The notes below the pieces were generated by a model. The model did no database searches, was not told the origin of the DNA, and saw nothing but the letters and a program-made list of their open reading frames with translations. Both the position numbers and the translations under genes were made by a program. 56,601 nt of DNA from NCBI GenBank assembly GCA_009780235.1, contig WRAK01000014.1, positions 1 to 56,601 on the forward strand, written 5' to 3'. The stretch's first letter is position 1. Each line of letters starts with the position of its first letter. The stretch is from Oscillospiraceae bacterium (GTDB taxonomy: Bacteria; Bacillota; Clostridia; Oscillospirales; Oscillospiraceae). Below are positions 39,455 through 47,271 of the stretch, one piece after another.

Positions 39455-40945
39455 ATGGACGAATTTTTGAGAAGACAAGAGGCAATTGTCGCCTTGGCTC
39501 GTAGTGAGGGCCGGGATTTGACAGAGGATGAGCGTCAGGAATTTGACACCTTGCAAAGGAAAATCGATGACGCACGGACGGCGAGGGCAGGTCAACCGCC
39601 GGAAGGAGAACCGGGGGAACCCACGGAAGTAACACCGGCGGTACGGCAACAGGCAATTCAAGAGGAGCGGGTACGTACCGCTGAGATTCTTGGTATTTGT
39701 CAGCACTTTGGCTTGCCGCCTGCGGAGCATATCCGTAGTGGTGCGACTGTCGATAGGGTGCGAGAGGATGTTATCCGCCATCTGCAAGAGACCGGCGCAC
39801 CGCTCAATGTCAGCGTGCAGCGGGACGAGGCGGACAAGTATCGGTCAGCCGCCGTGGACGCTCTGCTCATGCGGGGCGGCTTGACGGTGGAGAAACCGGC
39901 ACCGGGTGCTACGGAGATGCGTCACATGAGCCTGCGGGACTTGGCGATTGAAAGCTTGGAGCGAGAGGGCGAGACGGGCCTACAGCGCATGAGCAAAGAT
40001 GAGCTGTTTACTATGCTCAGTCGCCAATTCTTCAACCCGACGGCAGCGTTCCCGGCCATTTTGGATGATGCTATCAACAAGAGTTATGCAACCGGCTACC
40101 AATCCGTGCCGGCTACGTTCGACATTTGGACGAGCGAGGGGTCGCTTTCTGACTTTAAGGCCACGAAGAGCGATTATCTGGCCGGGCCTGCGGGCGACTT
40201 CAAGCTGGTGCCGGAGGGCGGCGAACTCAAGCACGACACGCCGGTGGACGCAAAACTGCCCCAGCGCAAGCTGGAAACCTATGGGCGGCAGTTCACAATG
40301 AGCCGTCAAGCGTTTATCAATGACGACATCGGCTTCTTGACCACGGTTCCGTCTCGCTATGCGGCGGCGGGTCGGCGTACCATCAACAAGCAGGTGTACA
40401 GCATCCTGTTTAACAACCCGGCAATCTATGACGGGACACCGTTGTTTTCTACCGGGCATCGGAACTTGATTGCGACCGGCACAGATGTCAACGCCGAGGC
40501 CATCCAGCGGATGTATCTCTTGATGCAGACGCAGAGGGATCAGTTTGACGAGGCTATCACTCTGACACCCGCCTTTTTGGTGGTGCCGGTGGGCTATGGA
40601 TTTGCCGTCAGGACGATTCTGGGCAGCCCGACCATCAACACGCCGGGCAATACGCAGGCCGTTAACCCGCTGTACAATGCGCCCCTGACGGTTGTCGAGG
40701 AGGGGCTGCTCAACAGTCTGGCGGGCAACAATGCAATCCCGTGGTTCTTGGTGGCCGATAAGAACCAAGCCCGGAGCATTCAGGTGGACTACCTTAACGG
40801 GCAAAAGATTCCGACGATTCGCCGGATGGAGACACCGGGCCAGCTCGGCTTTGTGTGGGACATTTACCACGACTGGGGTGTTACTGTCGTAGACTTCCGT
40901 GGCATTGCAAAAAATCCGGGTGTGCCGCTGAGCATCAACCCGTAA
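39455..40945 (+). CDS. Major capsid protein, Mu gpT-like with N-terminal scaffold region
   Basis: 496 residues. Residues 1-110 form a charged helical region (scaffold-like), with the capsid fold from about 150: SYATGYQSVPATFDIWTSEG, KLETYGRQFTMSRQAFINDD, RRTINKQVYSILFNN and PLFSTGHRNL are Mu-like head subunit blocks. Downstream of an S78 protease, the N-terminal part is expected to be removed on maturation. GTAGGAGG precedes the ATG. Confidence 0.88.
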   Translation: MDEFLRRQEAIVALARSEGRDLTEDERQEFDTLQRKIDDARTARAGQPPEGEPGEPTEVTPAVRQQAIQEERVRTAEILGICQHFGLPPAEHIRSGATVDRVREDVIRHLQETGAPLNVSVQRDEADKYRSAAVDALLMRGGLTVEKPAPGATEMRHMSLRDLAIESLEREGETGLQRMSKDELFTMLSRQFFNPTAAFPAILDDAINKSYATGYQSVPATFDIWTSEGSLSDFKATKSDYLAGPAGDFKLVPEGGELKHDTPVDAKLPQRKLETYGRQFTMSRQAFINDDIGFLTTVPSRYAAAGRRTINKQVYSILFNNPAIYDGTPLFSTGHRNLIATGTDVNAEAIQRMYLLMQTQRDQFDEAITLTPAFLVVPVGYGFAVRTILGSPTINTPGNTQAVNPLYNAPLTVVEEGLLNSLAGNNAIPWFLVADKNQARSIQVDYLNGQKIPTIRRMETPGQLGFVWDIYHDWGVTVVDFRGIAKNPGVPLSINP

Positions 40946-40958
40946 GGAGGAGCAGAAT

Positions 40959-41288
40959 ATGAAAGCTACATTTTGGCAGGCAGGGAATGCCTTGGACTAT
41001 CAAAACACCGGCAACACCGTCATCGAGGCGGGCAGCGTGGTTGACCTGAACACCCGCATCGGCGTAGCGGGGACGAACATCCAGCCGGAACAGGTGGGGA
41101 GCGTCCATGTGGAGGGCGTATTTGTTATGCCGAAGGCGGCGGGTGCCATTGCCTTGGGGGCGGCTGTGTTTTATAACAGTACCGCCGGGAACATCACCAC
41201 GACGGGGGGCGGCAACACACCGGCGGGCTACGCCGTGCAGGCCGCCGCTGCGGACGGCGTGACCGTTTACGTCAAGCTGCTCGGTTAG
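40959..41288 (+). CDS. DUF2190 protein, capsid decoration type
   Basis: 109 residues. AGNALDYQNTGNTVIEAGSV, VEGVFVMPKAAGAIALGAAV and PAGYAVQAAAADGVTVYVKL are DUF2190 blocks: a small beta-rich protein encoded after the capsid gene, thought to decorate heads. AGGAGGAGC upstream. Confidence 0.88.
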   Translation: MKATFWQAGNALDYQNTGNTVIEAGSVVDLNTRIGVAGTNIQPEQVGSVHVEGVFVMPKAAGAIALGAAVFYNSTAGNITTTGGGNTPAGYAVQAAAADGVTVYVKLLG

Positions 41289-41298
41289 GCGGTGCGGC

Positions 41299-41562
41299 AT
41301 GGCGAAGAATAAGAAAACGGAGGCGACGGGCATTTTGATTGCCCGTCGTCCTATTTTGCACCTCTCTCGGCAGTATGCGCCCGGGGACGAGCTCCCCACC
41401 GACGACACCGCCATGGTGGAGGCGTGGGTGGAGCATAAGGCGGCGGCTTGGGAAAAGGTGAAACCCGGAGGCAAGAAAATATCCTCGGGCGGAGCTGCCA
41501 CGGGAGACACAACTGAAAGCACCGTGTCAACGCAGACCGAGGAGGACGACAAGGAGGAGTAG
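41299..41562 (+). CDS. Small head-region protein, unknown
   Basis: 87 residues. KKTEATGILIARRPILHLSR and YAPGDELPTDDTAMVEAWVE at the start, then a Lys/Gly and Ser/Thr-rich tail ending in acidic EEDDKEE. Size and position fit a head-tail adaptor or a capsid-region gene. No family assigned. Confidence 0.7.
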   Translation: MAKNKKTEATGILIARRPILHLSRQYAPGDELPTDDTAMVEAWVEHKAAAWEKVKPGGKKISSGGAATGDTTESTVSTQTEEDDKEE

Positions 41563-41565
41563 CCA

Positions 41566-41922
41566 ATGGGCGAGTTTCCATCCTTTAGGCAAATTGTCCG
41601 ACAGGACATCCGCACGTCTTTTTTCAACGACCCGCAGGGCATCTTTTGTGACCCGGATGACAAACACACCGTCAACGGCCGGGAAATGGACGTGGTGGTG
41701 GATACGTTGGAACTGACCGAGCGGCGGCAAGATCGGCACGGGGAAAGCTTCGACGGTCTGTACAAGGGGAATATCATGATTTATGTACCTGCCGCACAGT
41801 TCGGCCCGAAACCCGCCGTGGGCGACCTGCTGGTACTGGATGGGCGGGCGCACTATCGTGTGGTAGATGCCACCAACGAGGACGGCGTGTACTCTATTGA
41901 GTTGGGGGCGTGGAAGTCGTGA
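41566..41922 (+). CDS. Head-tail joining or neck-like protein
   Basis: 118 residues. Contains DIRTSFFNDPQGIFCDPDDK and ending FGPKPAVGDLLVLDGRAHYR, VVDATNEDGVYSIELGAW, a beta-rich fold as in small head-completion (gpFII/ATP-binding-sugar-like) proteins. The assignment rests on size, composition and its place between capsid and tail genes. It shares a GTGA overlap with the next gene. Confidence 0.6.
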   Translation: MGEFPSFRQIVRQDIRTSFFNDPQGIFCDPDDKHTVNGREMDVVVDTLELTERRQDRHGESFDGLYKGNIMIYVPAAQFGPKPAVGDLLVLDGRAHYRVVDATNEDGVYSIELGAWKS

Positions 41923-42488
41923 TTACAATCACTTTCGGCGAGACGGACATGGGTGTACTGATTAAGCAGGCATTGGCGCAGGTGCCAAAGCAGGCGAAGC
42001 AGGTTATGGCTTCGGCGATGACCGGCACAGCGAAAGAGGCACGGGATATCTTGGCCGCAAAGGCGCAGGAGACATACACCATTAAAACCGTTCGCTTTAA
42101 TAGGGCGGCGCAGGTGAAACCTGCGTCGGCTTCTAGCTTGGAGGCATACATCAGAGCCAGCGGGCGGAGAATTGGGTCTACGAACTTCAAACACTCTGCA
42201 GGCCGAGGCGCACCGGCACGGTTGCAGGTGTTGCAAAGCGGGAGTTTGAAACCGCTCGGCGTTCCGGGCCGGATGGGATTTAAGGCCCGGCTCAACAGCG
42301 GGAATGTACACCTTGTGCGGCGGGAAACGACGGGGAGATGGCCGTTGAAGGTGTTTACCTCTCCTTCTGTCCCGCAAATGCTTGGCAGTTTGGAGCGGGT
42401 TATCAACCCGACGGAGCCGGAGATTTCTGAAATCCTGTATAAACACGTCAATGAGGCCATCGGAAAACTACTGGGAGGGACTGCATGA
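41919..42488 (+). CDS. Minor tail protein Z-like / tail completion protein
   Basis: 189 residues from GTG 41919 (GGGGGCG 8-9 bases upstream; GTG 41910 also possible). Helical N-terminal part VLIKQALAQVPKQAKQVMAS and a basic middle (YTIKTVRFNRAAQVKPA; RLQVLQSGSLKPLG) are as in lambda gpZ-type proteins, which finish the tail end that joins the head. ATGA overlap with the following gene. Confidence 0.68.
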   Translation: MITITFGETDMGVLIKQALAQVPKQAKQVMASAMTGTAKEARDILAAKAQETYTIKTVRFNRAAQVKPASASSLEAYIRASGRRIGSTNFKHSAGRGAPARLQVLQSGSLKPLGVPGRMGFKARLNSGNVHLVRRETTGRWPLKVFTSPSVPQMLGSLERVINPTEPEISEILYKHVNEAIGKLLGGTA

Positions 42489-43003
42489 CACCGACTTTTT
42501 TGCTTGAGGACATGAAGGCCGAGCTGGAGAGGTTATTTGCAGGCCACCGCCTGCGTAATTCTCTGGGCGACGAAAAGCCAATCGCCGTACATATCCAAGA
42601 CCTGCCCATTCGAGAGGGGCCGGATCGGGATGGGTACGCAGACATGGACGTGAGCCGGGAGCAATTCGGCGAGGAGCCGAAGCCGCCGGAACCATATATC
42701 CTGTTGCGGGCGAAGACCGGCAAGATTGAGGACGCCGAGGCAGACCACCATGTGAGCGTGGTTATCCTCATGTGCGTAGCTGACAAGGAAACAGAGCGAA
42801 ACGGGCATGTGGATGTATTGCACCTGATCCACCGCGTCTATGAACGGTTTGCCAAGAATCCTGTTTTAAACGACAAATACATCATGAACTATCCAGTTGA
42901 CTGGAGCACGGTGGACGAGGATACATATCCATACTACTTTGGAGGGATGACGCTGGGGTTCAATATGGCGGCAATCAGGCGTATCCCACATTGGAACACA
43001 TAG
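42485..43003 (+). CDS. Tail terminator-like protein, unknown family
   Basis: 172 residues. IAVHIQDLPIREGPDRDGYA, PYILLRAKTGKIEDAEADHH and VVILMCVADK form a beta-alpha pattern with a following helix (GHVDVLHLIHRVYERFAKNP), as in tail terminator proteins of contractile phages. Inferred from position (between the Z-like protein and the sheath) and fold pattern. Confidence 0.6.
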   Translation: MTPTFLLEDMKAELERLFAGHRLRNSLGDEKPIAVHIQDLPIREGPDRDGYADMDVSREQFGEEPKPPEPYILLRAKTGKIEDAEADHHVSVVILMCVADKETERNGHVDVLHLIHRVYERFAKNPVLNDKYIMNYPVDWSTVDEDTYPYYFGGMTLGFNMAAIRRIPHWNT

Positions 43004-43019
43004 AAACGGAGGTTTGATT

Positions 43020-43370
43020 ATGTCTGAAGATACAAAAAAGGCACCGGCAACGGAGCCTGACAAAAGGAAAACGACAGCGGCCAAGGCGGCGAAAGAGGCG
43101 GCCGAGGCTTTTGTCTATATCGGCCCTTCCCGGCGGGAAACGAAGCTCACCGAGGGGCGGATTATGACCGGCACGAGGGCGGAGGTGCTTGACCACTTTG
43201 CCGAGGAGGTTCGGCAGGTGCCGGAGGTGGAAAAGTTGATTGTGCCGGTTGCCGAACTCTCGGCCGCACGGGCACAGGTTCGGGCAGGTGGGAACCTGCT
43301 CAGTCATCTTTACGAGAAAGTAAAGGCCGCAGCGTTTTCTGTGGCGGCAACTGCGAAAGAAGAGGTGTAG
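43020..43370 (+). CDS. Small protein upstream of the tail sheath
   Basis: 116 residues. Lys/Ala-rich first 30 residues (KRKTTAAKAAKEAAEA), then VYIGPSRRETKLTEGRIMTG and a helical end. CGGAGG sets the ATG at 43020. The pattern is common before tail sheath genes in Clostridia phages, function unknown. Confidence 0.65.
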   Translation: MSEDTKKAPATEPDKRKTTAAKAAKEAAEAFVYIGPSRRETKLTEGRIMTGTRAEVLDHFAEEVRQVPEVEKLIVPVAELSAARAQVRAGGNLLSHLYEKVKAAAFSVAATAKEEV

Positions 43371-43373
43371 AGA

Positions 43374-44813
43374 ATGGCAAAGACATTTTTCCATGGAAAC
43401 CGGGTGATTCGCCTGCCGGGGGCGGACGACCAACCGGCTATTGAGGTGACATCGGGTCTTACATTTGTCGTGGGGACGGCTCCTGTCCATACCGTGGGCG
43501 GGGCCGTGAATGAGGTGCTGCGCCTATCGGCTTTCCCGGAGGCGCAGGCGGCTCTGGGGTTCAGGGACTACAGAGACGAGGACGGCTGGGGCGGTTACAC
43601 GCTCTGTGAGGTGATGGACAATCACTTTAGGGAGTATCGTGTGGGGCCGGTGCTGTTTGTCAACGTGTTGGATCCGGCACGGCACCGCCGGACGGTGGCA
43701 CAAACTGACTATCCCGTCACAGACAGACAAGTCAGGTTGCCGTTTGAGGCGATTGCAGACACGATTGCTGTGCAGGGCGGTCAGCTCGGGGTGGACTTTG
43801 GCGTGTTCTACGACAGCGACGCCTGCGTGTTGGAAGTCATTACCGGCGGGATACTGGCCGGTGCGAGTTCTGTGCAGGTGGCCTATGATGCGGTGGATCC
43901 CGGCATGGTCACGAAACTTGATATCATCGGCGGGCAGGATGTGGCCACGGGCGCACGGAGCGGGTTTGAGCTGATTAGCAGCTGCATTCCGAGGCATCGG
44001 ACGCTGCCGGGCACTATTATCTGCCCCAAGTGGTCGCTTGACCCGGATGTGGCGGCGGTGATGGATGCGAAGACCGTTATCAGCGGCATCCTCTTTGCCT
44101 CTGCGCTGGTAGACCTCCCGGCGGAGGCCGGGACGCATTATGCAAGGGTGCCGGGATTAAAGGCGGACGCGGGGAGTTTCACTTCCGGCGACATGACGCC
44201 TTGCTGGCCCAAGCTCCGGCGGCGGGGTAAGGTGTATCATTACTCCACCCACATGGCCGCTGTGATGGCACGGACGGACGCAGAGAGCGACGGTATCCCC
44301 AGCGTGAGCCCGTCTAATAAGCGGCTGATTGCAGATGCCGCCGTGCTGGATGACGGCACCGAGGTATTGCTGGAGTTGCCGGAGGCGAACTATCTCAACG
44401 CAAACGGGATTGTCACCGCACTTAACCTGACGGGCTGGGCAGTTTGGGGGAACTATACCGGGGCTTACCCGGACAGGAAGCATCCGCAATACGCTTTTCT
44501 CTCCGTGAATCGGATGTTGAAGTTCCTCGCTAATCGGATTGTTCTGGGCTATTGGGCCAGAGTGGACGAGCGAATGACCATGCGGTTTTTGGATTCTCTG
44601 GCGGATGAGGCCAATATTGAGCTCAATGGGCTGGTGCGCAACGACCACCTAATCAGCGGCAGAGTGGAGACGTTGCGGGAGGATAATCCGTCTGAAGATT
44701 TGATGGCGGGGATTGTGCGGCCACGTATCAAGGCGACGCCGCCCAGCCCGGTGCAGGAGATTACTTGGCTCTTGGAATACGACATGGCTGCTGTCATGGC
44801 GTTATTTGGTTAG
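43374..44813 (+). CDS. Contractile tail sheath protein
   Basis: 479 residues. ATSGLTFVVGTAPVH-like TSGLTFVVGTAPVH at the start, RHRTLPGTIICPKWSLDPDV, VSPSNKRLIADA and the C-terminal NRMLKFLANRIVLGYWARVD are sheath blocks of P2/Mu-type tails. It surrounds the tube and contracts on infection. Its presence shows the phage has a myovirus tail. AAGAGGTG upstream. Confidence 0.94.
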   Translation: MAKTFFHGNRVIRLPGADDQPAIEVTSGLTFVVGTAPVHTVGGAVNEVLRLSAFPEAQAALGFRDYRDEDGWGGYTLCEVMDNHFREYRVGPVLFVNVLDPARHRRTVAQTDYPVTDRQVRLPFEAIADTIAVQGGQLGVDFGVFYDSDACVLEVITGGILAGASSVQVAYDAVDPGMVTKLDIIGGQDVATGARSGFELISSCIPRHRTLPGTIICPKWSLDPDVAAVMDAKTVISGILFASALVDLPAEAGTHYARVPGLKADAGSFTSGDMTPCWPKLRRRGKVYHYSTHMAAVMARTDAESDGIPSVSPSNKRLIADAAVLDDGTEVLLELPEANYLNANGIVTALNLTGWAVWGNYTGAYPDRKHPQYAFLSVNRMLKFLANRIVLGYWARVDERMTMRFLDSLADEANIELNGLVRNDHLISGRVETLREDNPSEDLMAGIVRPRIKATPPSPVQEITWLLEYDMAAVMALFG

Positions 44814-44825
44814 GAGGATTCGGCG

Positions 44826-44964
44826 CATACGTTCCCTGCGGGGAACGTGTCTGTCCGCCTTTGGCGGACGATGCACCTTCGAAGGGGGACTAGTCCCCCT
44901 TCGACCTTCCCCCTAGCCTCCCGGCGGGGCTTTTAAAGAACAAAGGCTCGTAGTGGAGCGAGCC
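44826..44964. repeat. Hairpin array with 26-bp palindrome between sheath and tube (left inverted repeat)
   Basis: Within 140 bases: ACGTTCCC/GGGAACGT, GTCCGCC/GGCGGAC, the perfect palindrome TCGAAGGGGGAC..GTCCCCCTTCGA (44879-44904), and GGCTCG/CGAGCC. 44868-44929 is repeated in opposite orientation at 47082-47142 with one mismatch and one extra base. It is non-coding and separates two tail genes that normally adjoin. Confidence 0.85.
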
Positions 44965-44985
44965 AATCACCGAAAGGAGTAATAT

Positions 44986-45519
44986 ATGCCGAACACAAAT
45001 CAGAATATCGACATTGCAATCAGCAATTACGCTTTTTACAAGGGCGGAAACGAGTTTATTGGCGTGGGTGAGATTACCATGCCGCAAATCAACTTCGTGA
45101 CGACCGAGGTGGAGGGAGCAGGTATTGCGGGTACGGTGGAGGAGACCATCGTGGGCTTTATTGAGACGATGGAGATGGGAATTGCGTTTAAGCTCTTCTC
45201 CGGCAATGCCATCAGCCTCTTGGAGCCGATTGACCACTTGGTGGAACTGAGGGTGGGCCATCAGGAGCGGGATCCGCTGGATCAGGCCTATAAGCAGCGC
45301 GGCTTGAAGCACGTTATGATTTTGCGGCCCAAGGGAACGAACCCCGGCCGGGTACGCAAAGCCAGCCCCGCCGACGCCTCCGGTACATACAGTTGCCGAT
45401 ATTGGAAGATGGAACTGGACGGGGCAACCGTGTTCGAGTTTGACCCGTACAACTTTATTTGCATTATCAATGGTGTAGATTATTTGGCGGAGACCCGGCG
45501 GGTGCTGGGTAAGGAGTAA
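44986..45519 (+). CDS. Contractile tail tube protein (P2 gpFII family)
   Basis: 177 residues. NQNIDIAISNYAFYKGGNEF, GVGEITMPQINFVTTEVEGA, GIAGTVEETIVGFIETMEMG and MELDGATVFEFDPYNFICII match major tube proteins of P2-type tails. It forms the inner tube through which DNA passes. AAAGGAG upstream. It is followed by a moron rather than directly by the tail chaperone. Confidence 0.93.
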   Translation: MPNTNQNIDIAISNYAFYKGGNEFIGVGEITMPQINFVTTEVEGAGIAGTVEETIVGFIETMEMGIAFKLFSGNAISLLEPIDHLVELRVGHQERDPLDQAYKQRGLKHVMILRPKGTNPGRVRKASPADASGTYSCRYWKMELDGATVFEFDPYNFICIINGVDYLAETRRVLGKE

Positions 45520-45528
45520 GCATGACTT

Positions 45529-45557
45529 ATCGAGGCCGCTTGTTTGGGCGGGCGGCC
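45529..45557 (+). terminator. Hairpin between tube gene and moron
   Basis: CGAGGCCGC (45529 on) pairs with GCGGCCTCG around a loop of about 11 bases. No T-run follows, so it is a weak terminator at most, lying just before the moron promoter. Confidence 0.5.
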
Positions 45558-45577
45558 TCGGTGAAGTAAAAAGGTGT

Positions 45578-45607
45578 TTGCTTTTGCTGCTTTGTTTGTG
45601 GTAGGAT
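45578..45607 (+). promoter_or_regulatory. Moron promoter
   Basis: TTGCTT (45578-45583), 18-base spacer, TAGGAT (45602-45607) with TGG just before it (extended -10). It lies 31 bases before the moron start codon. Confidence 0.5.
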
Positions 45608-45638
45608 GGGGGCAGGAAATTTTGGAGGGAGTTTTGGT

Positions 45639-46469
45639 ATGCGGAGAACGGTTGCGGTTTTGTTGGTTTTGCTTTTGGTGGTTGGGGTGGTTGGGTGTGA
45701 CGCGCCGCCGGCTTTTGATTCTAGAGGATTTCAAAAGGCTATAGAGGATGTCGTCTCGCCAGATTTGCTGAGCGACATCAGGCTCATAGGAACAACAGGA
45801 TCTCAGGGTCGTACCCCTCTTAGTGCGTTTGTACAGCTATATCCGTCAATACTAGATGATGGTGCTGAAATCGCCACAAACCGTTTTGCAGACGTGGTGG
45901 TGGAGGTTCTCCCGATTATCCTGTTTGAGCTTGAGGAGCGGGAACGGGGGTTCTCTAATATAAGTTTTTCATTGATAGGAACCGACGAAAATGATTCTAC
46001 TCTTCTAATAAGTTGGGACACAGGCAATGGAGTGTATGGAGATTACATAAACAATTTGCATGAACGTCATATTTTCGAGCGGGATGTTTCGATTGAAAAG
46101 CTACCCGGAAGAACCATTCCATTGCAGTTTTTAGATGCCGTACCAGCACCTGAAATTATCTTCAGTACACCTGCAAGCGAGAACGGACTGGGAGATACGC
46201 AGATGTACATTACTGGGACAGTTGTCAGGTTTCCACAACGTAGCAGCGGATCGTGGTATCAGCCTATGAACTTACTCACAGATTACGGAAGCATGAGGGT
46301 TCTGTCTCGTCCGCCAAGTCGCTTCAATGGATTAGCTGTAGGAGACCAAATCAGAGTTGAATTTATGTATTTGGGTATGTCCACAGAATATGACGTCCCA
46401 AACGGGACACTTCTTCATTTTGAGTTTTTAGAGGTTGCGGATGACAGGCATCCTCAAATATTCGACTAA
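45639..46469 (+). CDS. Lipoprotein moron in the tail operon
   Basis: 276 residues. MRRTVAVLLVLLLVVGVVGC is a lipoprotein signal with the modified Cys at about residue 20, so it is anchored outside the membrane. Residues 20-150 look alpha/beta (FQKAIEDVVSPDLLSDIRL; VVVEVLPIILFELEERERGF); residues about 180-276 are beta-rich (LGDTQMYITGTVVRFPQRSS; FNGLAVGDQIRVEFMYLGMS), OB-fold-like. AT-richer than neighbouring tail genes, with own promoter and terminator, which are moron features. Possible superinfection exclusion or host-surface effect, by analogy only. No family recognised. Confidence 0.78.
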   Translation: MRRTVAVLLVLLLVVGVVGCDAPPAFDSRGFQKAIEDVVSPDLLSDIRLIGTTGSQGRTPLSAFVQLYPSILDDGAEIATNRFADVVVEVLPIILFELEERERGFSNISFSLIGTDENDSTLLISWDTGNGVYGDYINNLHERHIFERDVSIEKLPGRTIPLQFLDAVPAPEIIFSTPASENGLGDTQMYITGTVVRFPQRSSGSWYQPMNLLTDYGSMRVLSRPPSRFNGLAVGDQIRVEFMYLGMSTEYDVPNGTLLHFEFLEVADDRHPQIFD

Positions 46470-46481
46470 TAATTTGACAAT

Positions 46482-46516
46482 AAAAACGTCTCTCCTGTTG
46501 GTGAGACGTTTTGTTT
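46482..46516 (+). terminator. Moron terminator
   Basis: AAACGTCTC (46484-46492) pairs with GAGACGTTT (46503-46511), followed by TTGTTT. Confidence 0.85.
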
Positions 46517-46585
46517 ATAAAAAATCAACGATGAGGCCACTCCTAGCGGGGTGGTTTTTTCGTGGAAAAATTAAGGAGGAAGAAA

Positions 46586-46933
46586 ATGAAATACACGCAC
46601 AAATTTGACCCGCCCTTTGAGCATGGGGGCAAGACGTATGAGGAGATGGTATTTGACTTCGATAGTCTCGACGGAACGGCTATGGTAAATGTCGAGCAAG
46701 AGGCGAAGGCACTTGGTGAAGGACACCTTGTCGCAGAGTTCGATAAAGCGTATCAGTATCGGCTGGCCGCAAAGGCGGCGGGGGTCAGCAGCGACATGAT
46801 TTTGGCCATGCCGTTGCGGGACTTTAACCGTATCACCAACAGGACGAGAAGTTTTTTAATCGGTTTGGCTTCCTTGCTCCAGGACAAGGAGACGGAGGCC
46901 ACGGAGGAGACTGTTCCACCGGACGAAGAATAA
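46586..46933 (+). CDS. Tail assembly chaperone, short form (Mu gp41/P2 gpE-like)
   Basis: 115 residues. KYTHKFDPPFEHGGKTYEEM, then VFDFDSLDGTAMVNVEQEAK and KAAGVSSDMILAMPLRDFNR match tail assembly chaperones encoded before the tape measure. AAGGAGGAAG sets ATG 46586. At 46852-46858 the frame reads T TTT TTA, a canonical -1 slippery heptamer; see the frameshift extension. It binds the tape measure during tail assembly. Confidence 0.85.
   Translation: MKYTHKFDPPFEHGGKTYEEMVFDFDSLDGTAMVNVEQEAKALGEGHLVAEFDKAYQYRLAAKAAGVSSDMILAMPLRDFNRITNRTRSFLIGLASLLQDKETEATEETVPPDEE
46852..46890 (+). promoter_or_regulatory. -1 frameshift signal: TTTTTTA plus downstream hairpin
   Basis: TTTTTTA at 46852-46858 lies in the X XXY YYZ register of the chaperone frame (AGT TTT TTA). 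Twelve bases later TCCTTG (46871-46876) pairs with CAAGGA (46885-46890), a plausible stimulatory stem. Confidence 0.7.
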
Positions 46934-47058
46934 GAGAACAGGCGGGCATCGTGGCGGCGGGATTCCATACGGATATCTCGTTTTTTCTTGCCCTGCCGCT
47001 GTCTGAGTTTGCCGAGTGGATTGCCACATACAATTCTGTTTTTGCGAAAAAGGAATAG
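46858..47058 (+). CDS. Tail assembly chaperone -1 frame extension (gpE' / GT type)
   Basis: In the -1 frame the sequence stays open from 46828 to the TAG at 47056-47058. After slippage at 46852-46858 it adds about 66 residues, ending IVAAGFHTDISFFLALPLSE, FAEWIATYNSVFAKKE, a Phe/Leu/Trp-rich end typical of the downstream half of chaperone pairs (lambda G/GT, P2 E/E'). No good ribosome binding site precedes the only internal start (GTG 46951), which favours frameshifting over an independent gene. Confidence 0.7.
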   Translation, partial: NRFGFLAPGQGDGGHGGDCSTGRRIREQAGIVAAGFHTDISFFLALPLSEFAEWIATYNSVFAKKE

Positions 47059-47081
47059 CGTTCAGGTGTCCTTGGCCTTAA

Positions 47082-47142
47082 CCCCGCCGGAGGCTAGGGG
47101 GAAGGTCGAAGGGGGACTAGTCCCCCTTCGAAGGCGCATCGT
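47082..47142. repeat. Right inverted-repeat copy with 26-bp palindrome
   Basis: Reverse complement of 44868-44929 with one mismatch and one base fewer, with the same 26-bp palindrome at 47106-47131. The remaining gap to 47271 holds TTTGCGGA/TCCGCAAA and ATGTTTTCC/GGAAAACAT pairs but no gene. Confidence 0.9.
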
Positions 47143-47271
47143 GAGCAAAGCGAACCCATGTTTTCCGCATCGAACGAGACTTGTATTTGCGGATGGTTTT
47201 TCCGCAAATGCTTAGTCGAGTCCATACCCGCAGGGGTGGAAAACATATGCGACTTAAAGGGAGTGAGTTCG

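Noticed and set aside
47158-47271. Longer N-terminus for the tape measure protein
   Set aside because: It runs through the palindromic repeat region and has no binding site; GTG 47272 follows a good one.
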